Shown one piece after another: positions 40,773 through 49,711 of a stretch of DNA of 64,000 nucleotides. Where the stretch lies: positions 372,001 through 436,000 of the forward strand of contig NZ_CP156674.1 of the NCBI RefSeq assembly GCF_039851965.1, in the 5' to 3' direction. Each line of letters opens with the position of its first letter. Positions within the stretch are counted from its first letter, which is position 1. Under the pieces are notes generated by a model, which worked only from the letters and a program-made list of their open reading frames with translations, did no database searches and was not told the DNA's origin. The translations under genes and the position numbers were made by a program. This DNA is from Pseudalkalibacillus hwajinpoensis (GTDB taxonomy: Bacteria > Bacillota > Bacilli > Bacillales > Guptibacillaceae).

Positions 40773-42002
40773 TCACCTTTCTAACTTCAATAATGTATTA
40801 AATCCATGTTTCACTGCTCGTTTGCGAATGGCATCACGGTTTCCAGCAAGTTTAAGTGAAATCACTTTCTCGAAAGAAGGGGATGCCACCCCAATGAACA
40901 CTGTACCCGGCTCCTTCCCCTCATCAGGATCAGGACCCGCTACGCCGGTGAAACTGATGCCGACATCTGTCTTATATTTCGCTCTCACACTTCTGGCAAG
41001 TTCAATCGCACATTCTTCACTAACGGCGCCGTAAGTATCGAGCGTTTCTTTTGTTACGCCGACCTCTCGCTTTACTTGGTTAGAGTAACACACAACCCCT
41101 CCATAAAAAAGAGATGATGCTCCGGGAAGATCTGTCAGCTGTTGACTGAACATTCCTCCGGTGAGGCTTTCCGCTGTTGAAATCGTCCATTTCTTTTTCT
41201 CTAGCATAGAAAAGGCTTCTTTTGCAAGCGTGGTGGCATCATAGCCGTAAAGAAATTGTCCTACACGCTTTTGAATCTGTTGCTCGGTTTGATCAATGAG
41301 CTTTTCTGCTTCAGCTTTTGAGTCAGCTTTTGCAGTCAGGCGCAGGGTTACTTCCCAATCACCAGCAAGCGGCGCGATCGTAGGATTCGTTTGAGTATCG
41401 ATTAAATCTTCAAGCTCAGTTTCAAGCCTGGATTCTCCAATACCAAAGAAACGAAGCACGCGTGAGAAAATGGTATCCCCAAACTTCATTTGATTGAGCA
41501 AATAAGGTTCCGCATAATTTGTGAACATTGGGTAAAGTTCCTTAGGCGGTCCAGGGAATAACATGTATGTTCGCTCATTAGCTGTAAGAGCCATTCCGGG
41601 AGCCATCCCATTGTCGTTGCGGAGAACTTCTGCACCGTCGATAACGAGAGCTTGCTTACGATTATTCTCAGACATGTGAGCACCCGTTTTTGTATAAAAC
41701 GCCTGAATCGTATTCATTGCATCCTCGTTGTAAACAAGTTTACGATCAAGCGTTTCAGCAATGGTTTCTTTTGTTAAATCATCTTTAGTTGGACCAAGCC
41801 CACCAGTAAAAATCAATAAATCTGATCTTGATTCCGCTGTTTTAATGACCTGCTTAAAACGCTCATGGTTATCTCCAACTACTGTATGATAGAAGACATT
41901 AATGCCTAGATCGGCCAATCTTGTTGATATAAATTGGGCATTCGTGTTTGCGATTTGTCCAAGCAAAAGCTCTGAACCAATACCAATAATCTCTGCGTTC
42001 AT
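40773..42002 (-). CDS. cinA: CinA (competence/damage-inducible protein A; NMN deamidase domain)
   Basis: A 409-residue two-domain protein: an N-terminal MoCF/MogA-like domain (EIIGIGSELLLGQIANTN, TGGLGPTKDD) and a C-terminal PncC-type nicotinamide-nucleotide amidase domain (STAESLTGGMFSQQLTDLPGASS in part, GISFTGVAGPD). CinA is linked to competence and NAD recycling. In many Firmicutes recA follows directly; here a helicase gene intervenes. TATAAT near 42074-42079 on the minus strand is a plausible promoter. Confidence 0.93.
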   Translation of the reverse strand: MNAEIIGIGSELLLGQIANTNAQFISTRLADLGINVFYHTVVGDNHERFKQVIKTAESRSDLLIFTGGLGPTKDDLTKETIAETLDRKLVYNEDAMNTIQAFYTKTGAHMSENNRKQALVIDGAEVLRNDNGMAPGMALTANERTYMLFPGPPKELYPMFTNYAEPYLLNQMKFGDTIFSRVLRFFGIGESRLETELEDLIDTQTNPTIAPLAGDWEVTLRLTAKADSKAEAEKLIDQTEQQIQKRVGQFLYGYDATTLAKEAFSMLEKKKWTISTAESLTGGMFSQQLTDLPGASSLFYGGVVCYSNQVKREVGVTKETLDTYGAVSEECAIELARSVRAKYKTDVGISFTGVAGPDPDEGKEPGTVFIGVASPSFEKVISLKLAGNRDAIRKRAVKHGFNTLLKLER

Positions 42003-42157
42003 ATATCATACATCCCTTTCATTCAAACCCTCATTCAGGTTCACCAGCCAGTTCGTGACTCTTCTCCTTATATTATACATTGGATTCCACTCTACGTATA
42101 AGAAAGCGTCTTAACACAGCCGGAAAAATGCCCAATTCGTTCCATTTTTAAGGTTTC

Positions 42158-42182
42158 AAAAAGGAACAGAATGATCTGTTCC
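42158..42182 (-). terminator. Terminator of pgsA
   Basis: On the minus strand GGAACAG, a six-base loop and CTGTTCC are followed by TTTTTG, 11 bases after the pgsA stop. Confidence 0.8.
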
Positions 42183-42193
42183 CCGGAATAACG

Positions 42194-42772
42194 CTAGCGA
42201 GATTTAAGCAAGACGGAACGGTTTTTATAAAAGTAGTCCCAGCCTGAATACACTGTAATAATAAGAGCCGCCCACAGAGAAATTGTCGCAAACGGAAAAC
42301 CAATTGCTTCAAAAGGGACATTCTCGATTAAGAGTGCAATGATGGCGATGATTTGTATCCATGTTTTCAACTTCCCAAGGTTGCTTGCAGCAAGCACTTC
42401 TCCCTCTGAAGAAGCAACAAGCCTGATGCCTGTTACCGCGAACTCACGGCTTAAAATCACAACAATGATCCAGGCAGGTGCAGCACCAAGCTCAACAAGA
42501 GAAACAAATGCTGAAGTAACAAGCAGCTTATCTGCCAGCGGATCAAGAAATTTACCAAGGTTCGTTACAAGGTTATGCTTTCTTGCGATGTAGCCATCGA
42601 TCCAGTCAGTCACAGAAGCGAAAATAAAGATCGCAGTCGCTATAAGATGAGAGTTTAATAAAACGGTACCTGCAATCTCCGTTTCTCCAAGTGGAATTGG
42701 CGCAAGTAGAAAAATGAGGAATACAGGGATTAAAAAAATGCGGGATACTGTAATTTTATTAGGTAAATTCAC
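42194..42772 (-). CDS. pgsA: Phosphatidylglycerophosphate synthase PgsA
   Basis: Membrane enzyme that makes phosphatidylglycerol phosphate from CDP-diacylglycerol and glycerol 3-phosphate. The 192-residue polytopic protein has the CDP-alcohol transferase signature DGYIARKHNLVTNLGKFLDP, with the following DKLL completing D-G-x2-A-R-x8-G-x3-D-x3-D. ATG 42772 follows GAGGAAC. It lies between rodZ and cinA as in B. subtilis. Confidence 0.96.
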   Translation of the reverse strand: MNLPNKITVSRIFLIPVFLIFLLAPIPLGETEIAGTVLLNSHLIATAIFIFASVTDWIDGYIARKHNLVTNLGKFLDPLADKLLVTSAFVSLVELGAAPAWIIVVILSREFAVTGIRLVASSEGEVLAASNLGKLKTWIQIIAIIALLIENVPFEAIGFPFATISLWAALIITVYSGWDYFYKNRSVLLKSR

Positions 42773-42978
42773 ATATGTTCCTCCTCAAGATCATTTAACA
42801 CATTAGATCTGTTAGGCGGTGTTGATTGTTGGCTCATTTACTCGTTTCTTTCTCACTGGACATAGGCGCCAACAATCGCATTATACAACTAACAAATCCA
42901 AGCCATTAAATCGTATTCTATTCTATCATTGATTGAATCATGCAGAAAGGAAAACTTCGCCAGTATCGGACGAAAGAA

Positions 42979-43006
42979 AAGGAGCCATCCCAAAAAGATG
43001 ACCCCC
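42979..43006 (-). terminator. Terminator of rodZ
   Basis: On the minus strand GGGGTCATC and GATGGCTCC pair (with two G-U pairs) around a T-rich loop and are followed by TTTTC, eight bases after the stop. Confidence 0.65.
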
Positions 43007-43013
43007 ACGCTCA

Positions 43014-43931
43014 CTACTCGGCTTTCTTGAAGTTAAACGTTACATTCTGGACTACAGGTTCCTTAGGAATATCGATTTTCTCACCGTTTACAAACACGTT
43101 AATGTTCGGCGAGCTGCCAAGTCGCAACGTTGCAGATGATTCACTTGAAAGGTTCTGCGTCACTTCTTTGCCTTTTCCAAGACTTTCATACACGTATTTC
43201 TTATCGCTTGCACCGGTTAATGCGACCCAACTGCCGCCAGTAGCTTGAAGCTTTACTTCAAACTGATCAGTATTAGTGATTTCAAAAGTAGAACTCCCAG
43301 TATTGCTTTTTACTTTCTTTATAGCCATTTCCGGCTTTTCATCTGGCACTTCTTCTGTAGTTTCTTCTTCAGCAGGTTTTTCTTCAGTAGCCGCTTCCTC
43401 TTCCTTCGGTTCTGCCGCTTCTTCAGACTTCTCTGTATCAGAAACTGCATCTGATGCCGGGACGTCACTGCTGTTTTCATCGCTTGAAACCTGTTCCTCT
43501 GCCTGGTTTGTAGAAGCAGTCTTGCTTGTTTCCTGATCACCACTTTGAACCACATACCAGATCAAGGCTGCCACACCGATAATCAAGAGCACCACTAGGA
43601 TCGACGGCATCAGTGAAGACCATTTTGATGATGACGATGATTTACCTGGGGTTCTCATCTTTCTCGGCGGAAGATTTTCAGGCACATCCAATGTTGCTTT
43701 TGGAATTTCAGAAGCATGCTCATCGAGCAGATCTTCTCCGCTCAAGCCAACTGCTTCCGCATAGTTTTTAATAAATGCACGCGTATAAAAATTACCTGGA
43801 AGCAGTTCGTAATTTCCCTCTTCTATTGCATGAAGATAGCGCTTCTGAATCTTTGTAATGGACTGAATTTCCTCGATGGATAATCCCTTATCATTTCGAG
43901 CTTCTTTCAATCGTTGACCTAGCTCTGTCAA
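43014..43931 (-). CDS. rodZ: Cell-shape protein RodZ (YmfM)
   Basis: Links MreB to the membrane and cell wall machinery. The 305-residue bitopic protein has an N-terminal helix-turn-helix (LKEARNDKGLSIEEIQSITK), a basic juxtamembrane stretch, a membrane segment near residues 110-128 (MPSILVVLLIIGVAALIWYV), an acidic Glu/Ser-rich linker and a C-terminal beta domain (SSATLRLGSSPNINVFVNGE). ATG 43931. It follows ymfK with a 17-base gap. Confidence 0.93.
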   Translation of the reverse strand: MTELGQRLKEARNDKGLSIEEIQSITKIQKRYLHAIEEGNYELLPGNFYTRAFIKNYAEAVGLSGEDLLDEHASEIPKATLDVPENLPPRKMRTPGKSSSSSKWSSLMPSILVVLLIIGVAALIWYVVQSGDQETSKTASTNQAEEQVSSDENSSDVPASDAVSDTEKSEEAAEPKEEEAATEEKPAEEETTEEVPDEKPEMAIKKVKSNTGSSTFEITNTDQFEVKLQATGGSWVALTGASDKKYVYESLGKGKEVTQNLSSESSATLRLGSSPNINVFVNGEKIDIPKEPVVQNVTFNFKKAE

Positions 43932-43948
43932 TGAAAAACACCTACCAA

Positions 43949-44731
43949 TTAGTTAAAGTCTAAGCTTGAGAATCCTGAAGCCTGATTTTCAATCACCTGA
44001 TATGTAATTTCTTCTTCCGGATCATCTCGCAATTCAATTATATAATCAAAATCGTTCATCGTATACTCTGTTTCTTGAACAAATATATCAGGATGTTCGA
44101 CAACCTTCGTTGCAGGTAGTCTCATAATGTCCCGTAAGACCTGCCAGTGCCGCTCAGACGCCCTTCTTGCCGATACAATTCCATCAATAAGAAAGATATG
44201 ATCACTGTTTAATTCATCATCAGCAATTTGTGTTCTGACAGTTTGTTTCAGCATAGTAGAGGATAGAAACACCCAGCGTTTGTTCGCACATACGCTTGAA
44301 GCGACAATTGACTCCGTCTTTCCAACACGGGGCATTCCGCGAATGCCCACTAATTTATGGCCATCCTGTTTAAAAATTTCTGCAAGAAAATCGACAAGAA
44401 GACCTAGCTCATCTCTAATAAATCGAAATGTTTTCTTATCATCAGCGTCGCGTTGAATGTATCTGCCGTGACGAACGGCAAGTCGATCACGTAGTTTTGG
44501 CTCTCGCATCTTAGTAATTGTAATATTATCCATCGTGTTTAGTATTGATTCAAGGCGTTCAATTTGTTCAATATCATCAACGAGAAGAAGCAGTCCCCTT
44601 CTCATATCATCAACACCGTTAATCGTAATAATATTGATTCCAAGCATCCCTAACAACGAAGCAACGTCTCCAAGAAGACCCGGCCTGTTCTTATGGATTT
44701 CGTATTCAAGGTACCATTCTTTTTTTTCCAT
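43949..44731 (-). CDS. ymfK: DUF3388 protein YmfK
   Basis: A 260-residue soluble protein of unknown function. The N-terminal 80 residues resemble an ACT-type fold (YEIHKNRPGLLGDVASLLGM), and the middle contains a P-loop-like GMPRVGKTES, suggesting nucleotide binding. The family is conserved in spore-forming Bacillaceae next to rodZ. ATG 44731 is preceded by AAGGAGT. It is probably co-transcribed with rodZ. Confidence 0.9.
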   Translation of the reverse strand: MEKKEWYLEYEIHKNRPGLLGDVASLLGMLGINIITINGVDDMRRGLLLLVDDIEQIERLESILNTMDNITITKMREPKLRDRLAVRHGRYIQRDADDKKTFRFIRDELGLLVDFLAEIFKQDGHKLVGIRGMPRVGKTESIVASSVCANKRWVFLSSTMLKQTVRTQIADDELNSDHIFLIDGIVSARRASERHWQVLRDIMRLPATKVVEHPDIFVQETEYTMNDFDYIIELRDDPEEEITYQVIENQASGFSSLDFN

Positions 44732-44853
44732 ATGCCAACTCCTTCAACCACAAATTTCCTATGTTCCTTTATCATAAATGATTTTCAATGAGTATAAAAG
44801 AGATGAAGTGTGATTTTGTACACTTTTCTTACTTATCTGTACATTTACATAAA

Positions 44854-44881
44854 AAAAGAAGGGTTTTGATCTCCCTTCTTT
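44854..44881 (-). terminator. Terminator of ymfJ
   Basis: On the minus strand GAAGGG, a nine-base loop and CCCTTC are followed by TTTTTTT, nine bases after the stop. Confidence 0.8.
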
Positions 44882-44889
44882 TTAATCGA

Positions 44890-45141
44890 TTATCTTTCGT
44901 TTTGAACAAGCTTAACCATCATATTTGCAATGGCATGCTGTTCTTCTTGACTTGCTACGTGCCATAAATCTGCAAGCAACTGTTCTTGCTCATTTTTCGC
45001 TTTCACACCATCAGCGAGATATCCGCCAATCTGGAATGCAACATCTGAGACAACTTCTTGAGAAAGTCCTTGCTCCTCACCCTGGTTAAGGCGATCATGC
45101 AAGAAACCTTTCCACGAATCAAAATTATCTAGTACAGACAT
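44890..45141 (-). CDS. ymfJ: DUF3243 protein YmfJ
   Basis: An 83-residue helical protein of the YmfJ family (SVLDNFDSWKGFLHDRLNQG, FQIGGYLADGV) with unknown function. ATG 45141 follows AAGGAGGG. It is flanked by ymfI upstream and its own terminator downstream, the same order as B. subtilis. Confidence 0.92.
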   Translation of the reverse strand: MSVLDNFDSWKGFLHDRLNQGEEQGLSQEVVSDVAFQIGGYLADGVKAKNEQEQLLADLWHVASQEEQHAIANMMVKLVQNER

Positions 45142-45211
45142 CTAAGTCCCTCCTTTATCAAGTCATCACCTATATGATGTCACGAAGGGAATCACTTTAT
45201 GCATTGATTTC

Positions 45212-45922
45212 TTACTGCCAGGCCCCATCAATTGAAATCACCTGGCCGCTTATGTATAACGCTTCATTAGAATCGAGAAATGAAATGAGTGATGCAACCT
45301 CACCCGGTTTACCTGGGCGCCCGAGTGGAATCTCATCGATTAGCACCTGCTCATCATCTCCTGTAATTTCCTCATTCATTGGAGTAGCAATGTAGCCAGG
45401 TGCAACTGCATTGACGCGAATTCCACTCGGACCAAGCTCTTTCGCAAGTCCTTTCACGAATGCATTTAAACCGCCTTTGACAGAGGAATACACGGCTTCA
45501 CATGAAGCTCCAGTTAGACCGAATACTGATGATACCACAACAATCGACCCTTTTTTCTTTTGAACCATCTCTTTCGTGTAGTACCTTGCAAGCTTAATGG
45601 AAGATGTTAAATGAAGGCTAATCATGTCATCAATATCCTCTTCACTCATATCTGTTAATAATCCGATAAAGCTATTCCCGGCATTTAAAATAAGGGTGTC
45701 TATTGAAGGAACCTCAGACACAATTGCTCTAAAGCCACTTTTCTCTGTTAAATCAGCCTTTACCGGTGTTATGTTACCATCAGGATAATCGCGATGCAGC
45801 TTTGTAATAGAATCAATATTGGAATGGTAATGGGCGTAAACCTGATCTCCCTGCCTAAGATACCGTTCTGCCACAGCTAAACCAATGCCCCCGCTCGCGC
45901 CGGTTACCAAAATACGTTTCAT
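45212..45922 (-). CDS. ymfI: Short-chain dehydrogenase YmfI (FabG-like)
   Basis: A 236-residue classical SDR oxidoreductase, with the cofactor motif TGASGGIGLA, LNAGNSF (NNAG variant), the catalytic Ser-Tyr-Lys in VVSSVFGLTG and AVYSSVKGGL, and VAPGYIATPM. The catalytic tyrosine is Y and the lysine follows four residues on, so it should be active; the substrate is unknown. ATG 45922 lies nine bases after GGGGGGAG; the frame stays open upstream into ymfH, without support. Confidence 0.93.
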   Translation of the reverse strand: MKRILVTGASGGIGLAVAERYLRQGDQVYAHYHSNIDSITKLHRDYPDGNITPVKADLTEKSGFRAIVSEVPSIDTLILNAGNSFIGLLTDMSEEDIDDMISLHLTSSIKLARYYTKEMVQKKKGSIVVVSSVFGLTGASCEAVYSSVKGGLNAFVKGLAKELGPSGIRVNAVAPGYIATPMNEEITGDDEQVLIDEIPLGRPGKPGEVASLISFLDSNEALYISGQVISIDGAWQ

Positions 45923-45949
45923 TTCCAATCTCTCCCCCCCTTTATGGAA

Positions 45950-45973
45950 AAAAGCACCCGTATGGGTGCTTTT
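45950..45973 (-). terminator. Terminator after ymfH
   Basis: On the minus strand AAGCACCC, a four-base loop and GGGTGCTT are followed by TTTTCC. It overlaps the ymfH stop codon and separates ymfH from ymfI. Confidence 0.75.
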
Positions 45974-47258
45974 ATGCCTTTGGAACAACCTGGCATACGG
46001 TAAATGATTCCTCTGCAAAGTGTTCTTTAACGGCCTCTTCAACATCCTTAGCCGTAAGTGACTCAAGCATAGGTACCACTTCAAATAAATCCATGTTGTT
46101 GAATTGGTAACGAGTAAACTGATTCGCAATAAATTCTGGAGAGTTCAATGCACGTAAGAAACTCCCTATTTTCTTCTTACGAATGCGTTCAAGCTTCGCT
46201 TCATCAACAGCATGATTTCGGAACGTTTGGATCATCTTGAATAGTCGATCAGCGAGTTCATCAGGAGAACTTGTATTGCTTCCAACCACCGAGAAGCCAA
46301 ACTTTTCTTCTTCCGTAAAATCGTATGAAAAGCTCTGGTCGATTAATCCCTCATTATAGAGCGTTTCATAATTCTCGGAGCTTTGTCCAAACATTAAATC
46401 GAGCGCAAGATTAAGCGACAATTCATGTTTTAACAGGTCCTGACCCTGGCGTCCTGGATTTGGCTCTTTAAACCCAACAAGGCATTTGGCCACTTGAACA
46501 GACATTGGGAGAACCTTTTTCTTTTCAGCAACCGTTTTCGGCTCTTCATCAAAGAAACGTTCAATTGGTGGTTGATCCTGATATGATTTAGCCGCCTGAT
46601 TTTTTTCTACGAAGGACATAATTTCATTTGGTTCTACTGCTCCAACTACAAATAAAACCATGTTTGAAGGATGGTAGAACGTATCATAACAAGTATAAAG
46701 TGACTCTTTTGTAATTTTGGCAATCGACTCTACCGTACCTGCAATGTCAATCTTCACCGGGTGATGATGGAACATGTTTTCAATGATTCCAAAATAAGCA
46801 CGCCAGTCAGAATTGTCATTATACATCTCAATTTCCTGCCCGATAATGCCCTTTTCTTTCTCCACACTGCGGTCGCTAAAATAAGGATCCTGCACAAAAT
46901 TAACAAGGGTTTCAAGATTCTTCATGACGTTCTGCGTTGTTGAGAACAAATAAGCAGTTCTTGTAAACGAGGTGAACGCATTGGATGATGCACCCTGTTT
47001 GCTAAAGTCCTGAAACACGTCACGGTCTTCTTTTTCAAACAGTTTATGCTCTAGAAAATGAGCGATGCCATCAGGTACCTGCACATTCTCTGACCCATTC
47101 AAAGGAATAAAATGATTATCGACTGAACCATATTTAGTTGTGAAAGTCGCGTAAGTTTTATTAAATCCTTTTTTAGGAAGAACATACACATCAAGACCAT
47201 TGTCCATCGTCTGGTGATAAAGCGTTTCTTGTAGTTGATCAAATGGAATAGTTTTCAT
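45972..47258 (-). CDS. ymfH: M16-family zinc peptidase YmfH
   Basis: A 428-residue M16B peptidase. The inverted zinc motif HFLEH is present (GIAHFLEHKLF) with the downstream Glu in GIIGQEIEMYND, so this member is predicted to be active. ATG 47258 lies eight bases after GGGGAGGAG. It starts two bases after the stop of ymfF, the M16 homologue lacking the zinc motif; the two probably form an active/inactive heterodimer, as M16B pairs often do. Confidence 0.9.
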   Translation of the reverse strand: MKTIPFDQLQETLYHQTMDNGLDVYVLPKKGFNKTYATFTTKYGSVDNHFIPLNGSENVQVPDGIAHFLEHKLFEKEDRDVFQDFSKQGASSNAFTSFTRTAYLFSTTQNVMKNLETLVNFVQDPYFSDRSVEKEKGIIGQEIEMYNDNSDWRAYFGIIENMFHHHPVKIDIAGTVESIAKITKESLYTCYDTFYHPSNMVLFVVGAVEPNEIMSFVEKNQAAKSYQDQPPIERFFDEEPKTVAEKKKVLPMSVQVAKCLVGFKEPNPGRQGQDLLKHELSLNLALDLMFGQSSENYETLYNEGLIDQSFSYDFTEEEKFGFSVVGSNTSSPDELADRLFKMIQTFRNHAVDEAKLERIRKKKIGSFLRALNSPEFIANQFTRYQFNNMDLFEVVPMLESLTAKDVEEAVKEHFAEESFTVCQVVPKA

Positions 47259-47260
47259 GA

Positions 47261-48538
47261 TCAAGTCTCCTCCCCTTTTAAGAAATAAACTGTATCGAGC
47301 TTAATCCTCTCAGCTACCGCAAGGATCTGTTCTTTCGTAACCCCTTCAATGCCTTCAAGCCACTCCTCAATCGTACGAAGCTTACGAGAAACAACGCCAT
47401 GGTATAGCAGTTCTACCATGCCTTTTGCATCGTCCACCGTTTCAAGCAGCTGATTTCGAATCATTGTTTTCGTTTGCTTCATTTCCTCTTCATTAAAATC
47501 ACCATTTTGCATCGCAAGGAGCTGCTCTTTAATGATTTCAACAGTTTTGGAGTAATTTTTAAACTCAATTCCCGACATGACAATGATTAACCCTTTATGG
47601 CTTTCATATCTCGATGCAGCATAGTACGCAAGGCTCTCTTTTTCACGAACGTTTCGGAACAATTTCGAATGAGAAAATCCACCGAACATGCCGTTGAATA
47701 CTTGAAGCGCATAGTATTCATCATCCACATATCCAATTCCAGAACGAAAGCCCATATGAAGTTTCCCCTGCTTGATTTCCTGCGTTTCCTGTACTTCCTT
47801 CTCTTCTATATCAAGCGACGCTTTTACGGTTGTTTCAGATTCCCTTGTGCTCCGTTCCTTGAAAGGAAAAAGCTCCTGCACAAGACCTTCTGTATCGATT
47901 CCTTCTAAATTACCGACAAAATAAAGATCAATTTCATCCTCTGCTGCTACCTGCTTATAATAGTCATAAAGCATTTGAGGTGTAATGTCATCGACGCGTT
48001 CAGCTTCTCCATATACGTGAAGCCCAAATGGTTCATCAGGAAACATTTCCTGCGTCAATCTCATGTTTGAATATCTCATTTTATCATCATAGATCGATTG
48101 AATCCGCTGCTTCATTGTGCGCTTCTCTTTCTCAACGATCGACGAATCAAAGCCTGAATCACCTTTTTTCGGGTTCATAACAACATCCGCAAGCAAACCA
48201 AGCACTTTCTTCATTAGAGGTTTGTCATCAGAAAGGAATTTCTCATTTGCGAAATCCATTCGAAACGTCATGATATGAAAATCTCCCTTTTTGGCAAGAT
48301 CAACACCAAGCGTAGCACCATACAATTCCTCAAGCTCGGTTCTAATCGCCTTTGACGAAGGATACGTCCCCGTACCACTTTGTAGCACATAAGGCAAAAG
48401 TGCTCGCTTCGTAACCGTCTCTTTAGTTAACCGAGCCTTAAATTGCATCACGACCGTCGTCGTTTTATATTTATCCGTCTGGATCCTATGTAGCGTTAAA
48501 CCACCGCACGAGGTCTTCTCATGAGGGATAATAGCCAT
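47261..48538 (-). CDS. ymfF: M16-family peptidase homologue YmfF (zinc motif lost)
   Basis: A 425-residue protein of the insulinase fold that lacks HxxEH at the expected place and keeps the C-terminal R/Y-type substrate loop region (SHSKLFRNVREKESLAYYAA). It is the likely non-catalytic partner of YmfH, with which it is translationally adjacent. Family members include YmfF and AlbF-like proteins. ATG 48538 follows AAAAGGAGTGAGG. Confidence 0.88.
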   Translation of the reverse strand: MAIIPHEKTSCGGLTLHRIQTDKYKTTTVVMQFKARLTKETVTKRALLPYVLQSGTGTYPSSKAIRTELEELYGATLGVDLAKKGDFHIMTFRMDFANEKFLSDDKPLMKKVLGLLADVVMNPKKGDSGFDSSIVEKEKRTMKQRIQSIYDDKMRYSNMRLTQEMFPDEPFGLHVYGEAERVDDITPQMLYDYYKQVAAEDEIDLYFVGNLEGIDTEGLVQELFPFKERSTRESETTVKASLDIEEKEVQETQEIKQGKLHMGFRSGIGYVDDEYYALQVFNGMFGGFSHSKLFRNVREKESLAYYAASRYESHKGLIIVMSGIEFKNYSKTVEIIKEQLLAMQNGDFNEEEMKQTKTMIRNQLLETVDDAKGMVELLYHGVVSRKLRTIEEWLEGIEGVTKEQILAVAERIKLDTVYFLKGEET

Positions 48539-48646
48539 TTACCTCACTCCTTTTCTCATCCATTAACTTCCATCAGAGGAAAGCCATACTTACCCCTTTA
48601 TACCATAGTATGTCTAATAGTGTAAGCAATTAACACTTTTTAAAAG

Positions 48647-48687
48647 AAAAGCAGAGACGAGCGGTTAGAAACGGAGATATTGGAGCT
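48647..48687. repeat. Degenerate copy of the dispersed repeat
   Basis: AAAAGCAGAGACGAGCGGTT followed by AGAAACGGAGATATTGGAGC aligns loosely with the repeat at 28422-28488 (GCG, GTTTAGGCCCGAC, CTGGAGC). It is strongly diverged, so the assignment is tentative. Confidence 0.35.
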
Positions 48688-48711
48688 CTCCCAGGAAACA
48701 ACCTATCCAAA

Positions 48712-48741
48712 ACAAAAAGCCCTCCGCTTCTGCGGAGAGCT
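48712..48741 (-). terminator. Terminator of the nupNOPQ operon
   Basis: On the minus strand GCTCTCCGC, a short loop and GCGGAGGGC are followed by TTTTTGTTTT, just after the nupQ stop. Confidence 0.85.
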
Positions 48742-48748
48742 CTCATTC

Positions 48749-49711
48749 CTATCGTTTTCCTTTTTCATACGGCTGTCCGATCGCTTTCGGTGCATCCGCT
48801 CTTCCCACAAGTCCAGCAAGCGCAAGAATAGTGAGAACATAAGGAGAGATAAGAAGATAAACTTCTGGAATTTCTTTTAAACCAGGAATTTGCTGGCCTG
48901 TAATACTAAGCGACTGAGCAAGACCGAAGAATAAGGCCGCGCCCATCGCACCAAGCGGATGCCATTTTCCAAAGATCATGGCCGCGAGCGCCATGAAGCC
49001 CTGACCAGAAATGGTCGCATGACTGAAGTTACCAGCGATTGACGTTGCATAAACAGCTCCACCAAGACCGGCAAATCCACCACTTAACATGACGGCGATG
49101 TAGCGCATTTTCGTTACGTTAATACCCATTGTATCTGCTGCCATCGGGTGTTCACCTACTGATCGGAGACGAAGACCAAATGGTGTTTTAAAGATCACCC
49201 ACCATACGAAAATGGCAAGCGCAATCGCAATATAAGAAGTGTAGTAAGCACTTGAGAAAAACAGTGGTCCTATGAAAGGAATATCGCTTAGTAAAGGCAC
49301 ATCTGTTTTATAAATACGTTCTTGAATAATCGGTGTTTGACCTGCATCAAAGATCTTTTTCACAAGGAAGATGGCAAGTCCTGCTGCAAGGAAGTTAAGG
49401 GCAACACCACTAACAACCTGATCGGCCCTGAATGAAATACTCGCTACAGCATGGAGCAATGAGAAGAGCATACCAACGATAATCGCGATAATGAGTGAAA
49501 ACCATGGAGAGGCCGCGCCCATCCCCCATTGTTCACCCAGAATCGTAAAGAGCGCACCTGTAAAAGCTCCCATCAACATAAGACCCTCAAGACCGATGTT
49601 AACAACACCTGACCGTTCACTGAATACGCCACCAAGCGCAGTGAAAATCAGGGGAGCTGCTGAAAAGATAGCCGCAGGAATAACGAGCTGAAGAATCTGC
49701 ATGAAATCCAT
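48749..49711 (-). CDS. nupQ: Nucleoside ABC transporter permease (NupQ-like)
   Basis: A 320-residue permease of the BPD_transp_2 (LivH/RbsC) family with about nine hydrophobic segments (FTALGGVFSERSGVVNIGLE and AGLGGAVYATSIAGNFSHAT near the cytoplasmic loops). It pairs with NupP as the membrane channel for guanosine or related nucleosides. Its start shares one base with the nupP stop. The B. subtilis counterpart is yufQ/nupQ. Confidence 0.87.
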   Translation of the reverse strand: MDFMQILQLVIPAAIFSAAPLIFTALGGVFSERSGVVNIGLEGLMLMGAFTGALFTILGEQWGMGAASPWFSLIIAIIVGMLFSLLHAVASISFRADQVVSGVALNFLAAGLAIFLVKKIFDAGQTPIIQERIYKTDVPLLSDIPFIGPLFFSSAYYTSYIAIALAIFVWWVIFKTPFGLRLRSVGEHPMAADTMGINVTKMRYIAVMLSGGFAGLGGAVYATSIAGNFSHATISGQGFMALAAMIFGKWHPLGAMGAALFFGLAQSLSITGQQIPGLKEIPEVYLLISPYVLTILALAGLVGRADAPKAIGQPYEKGKR

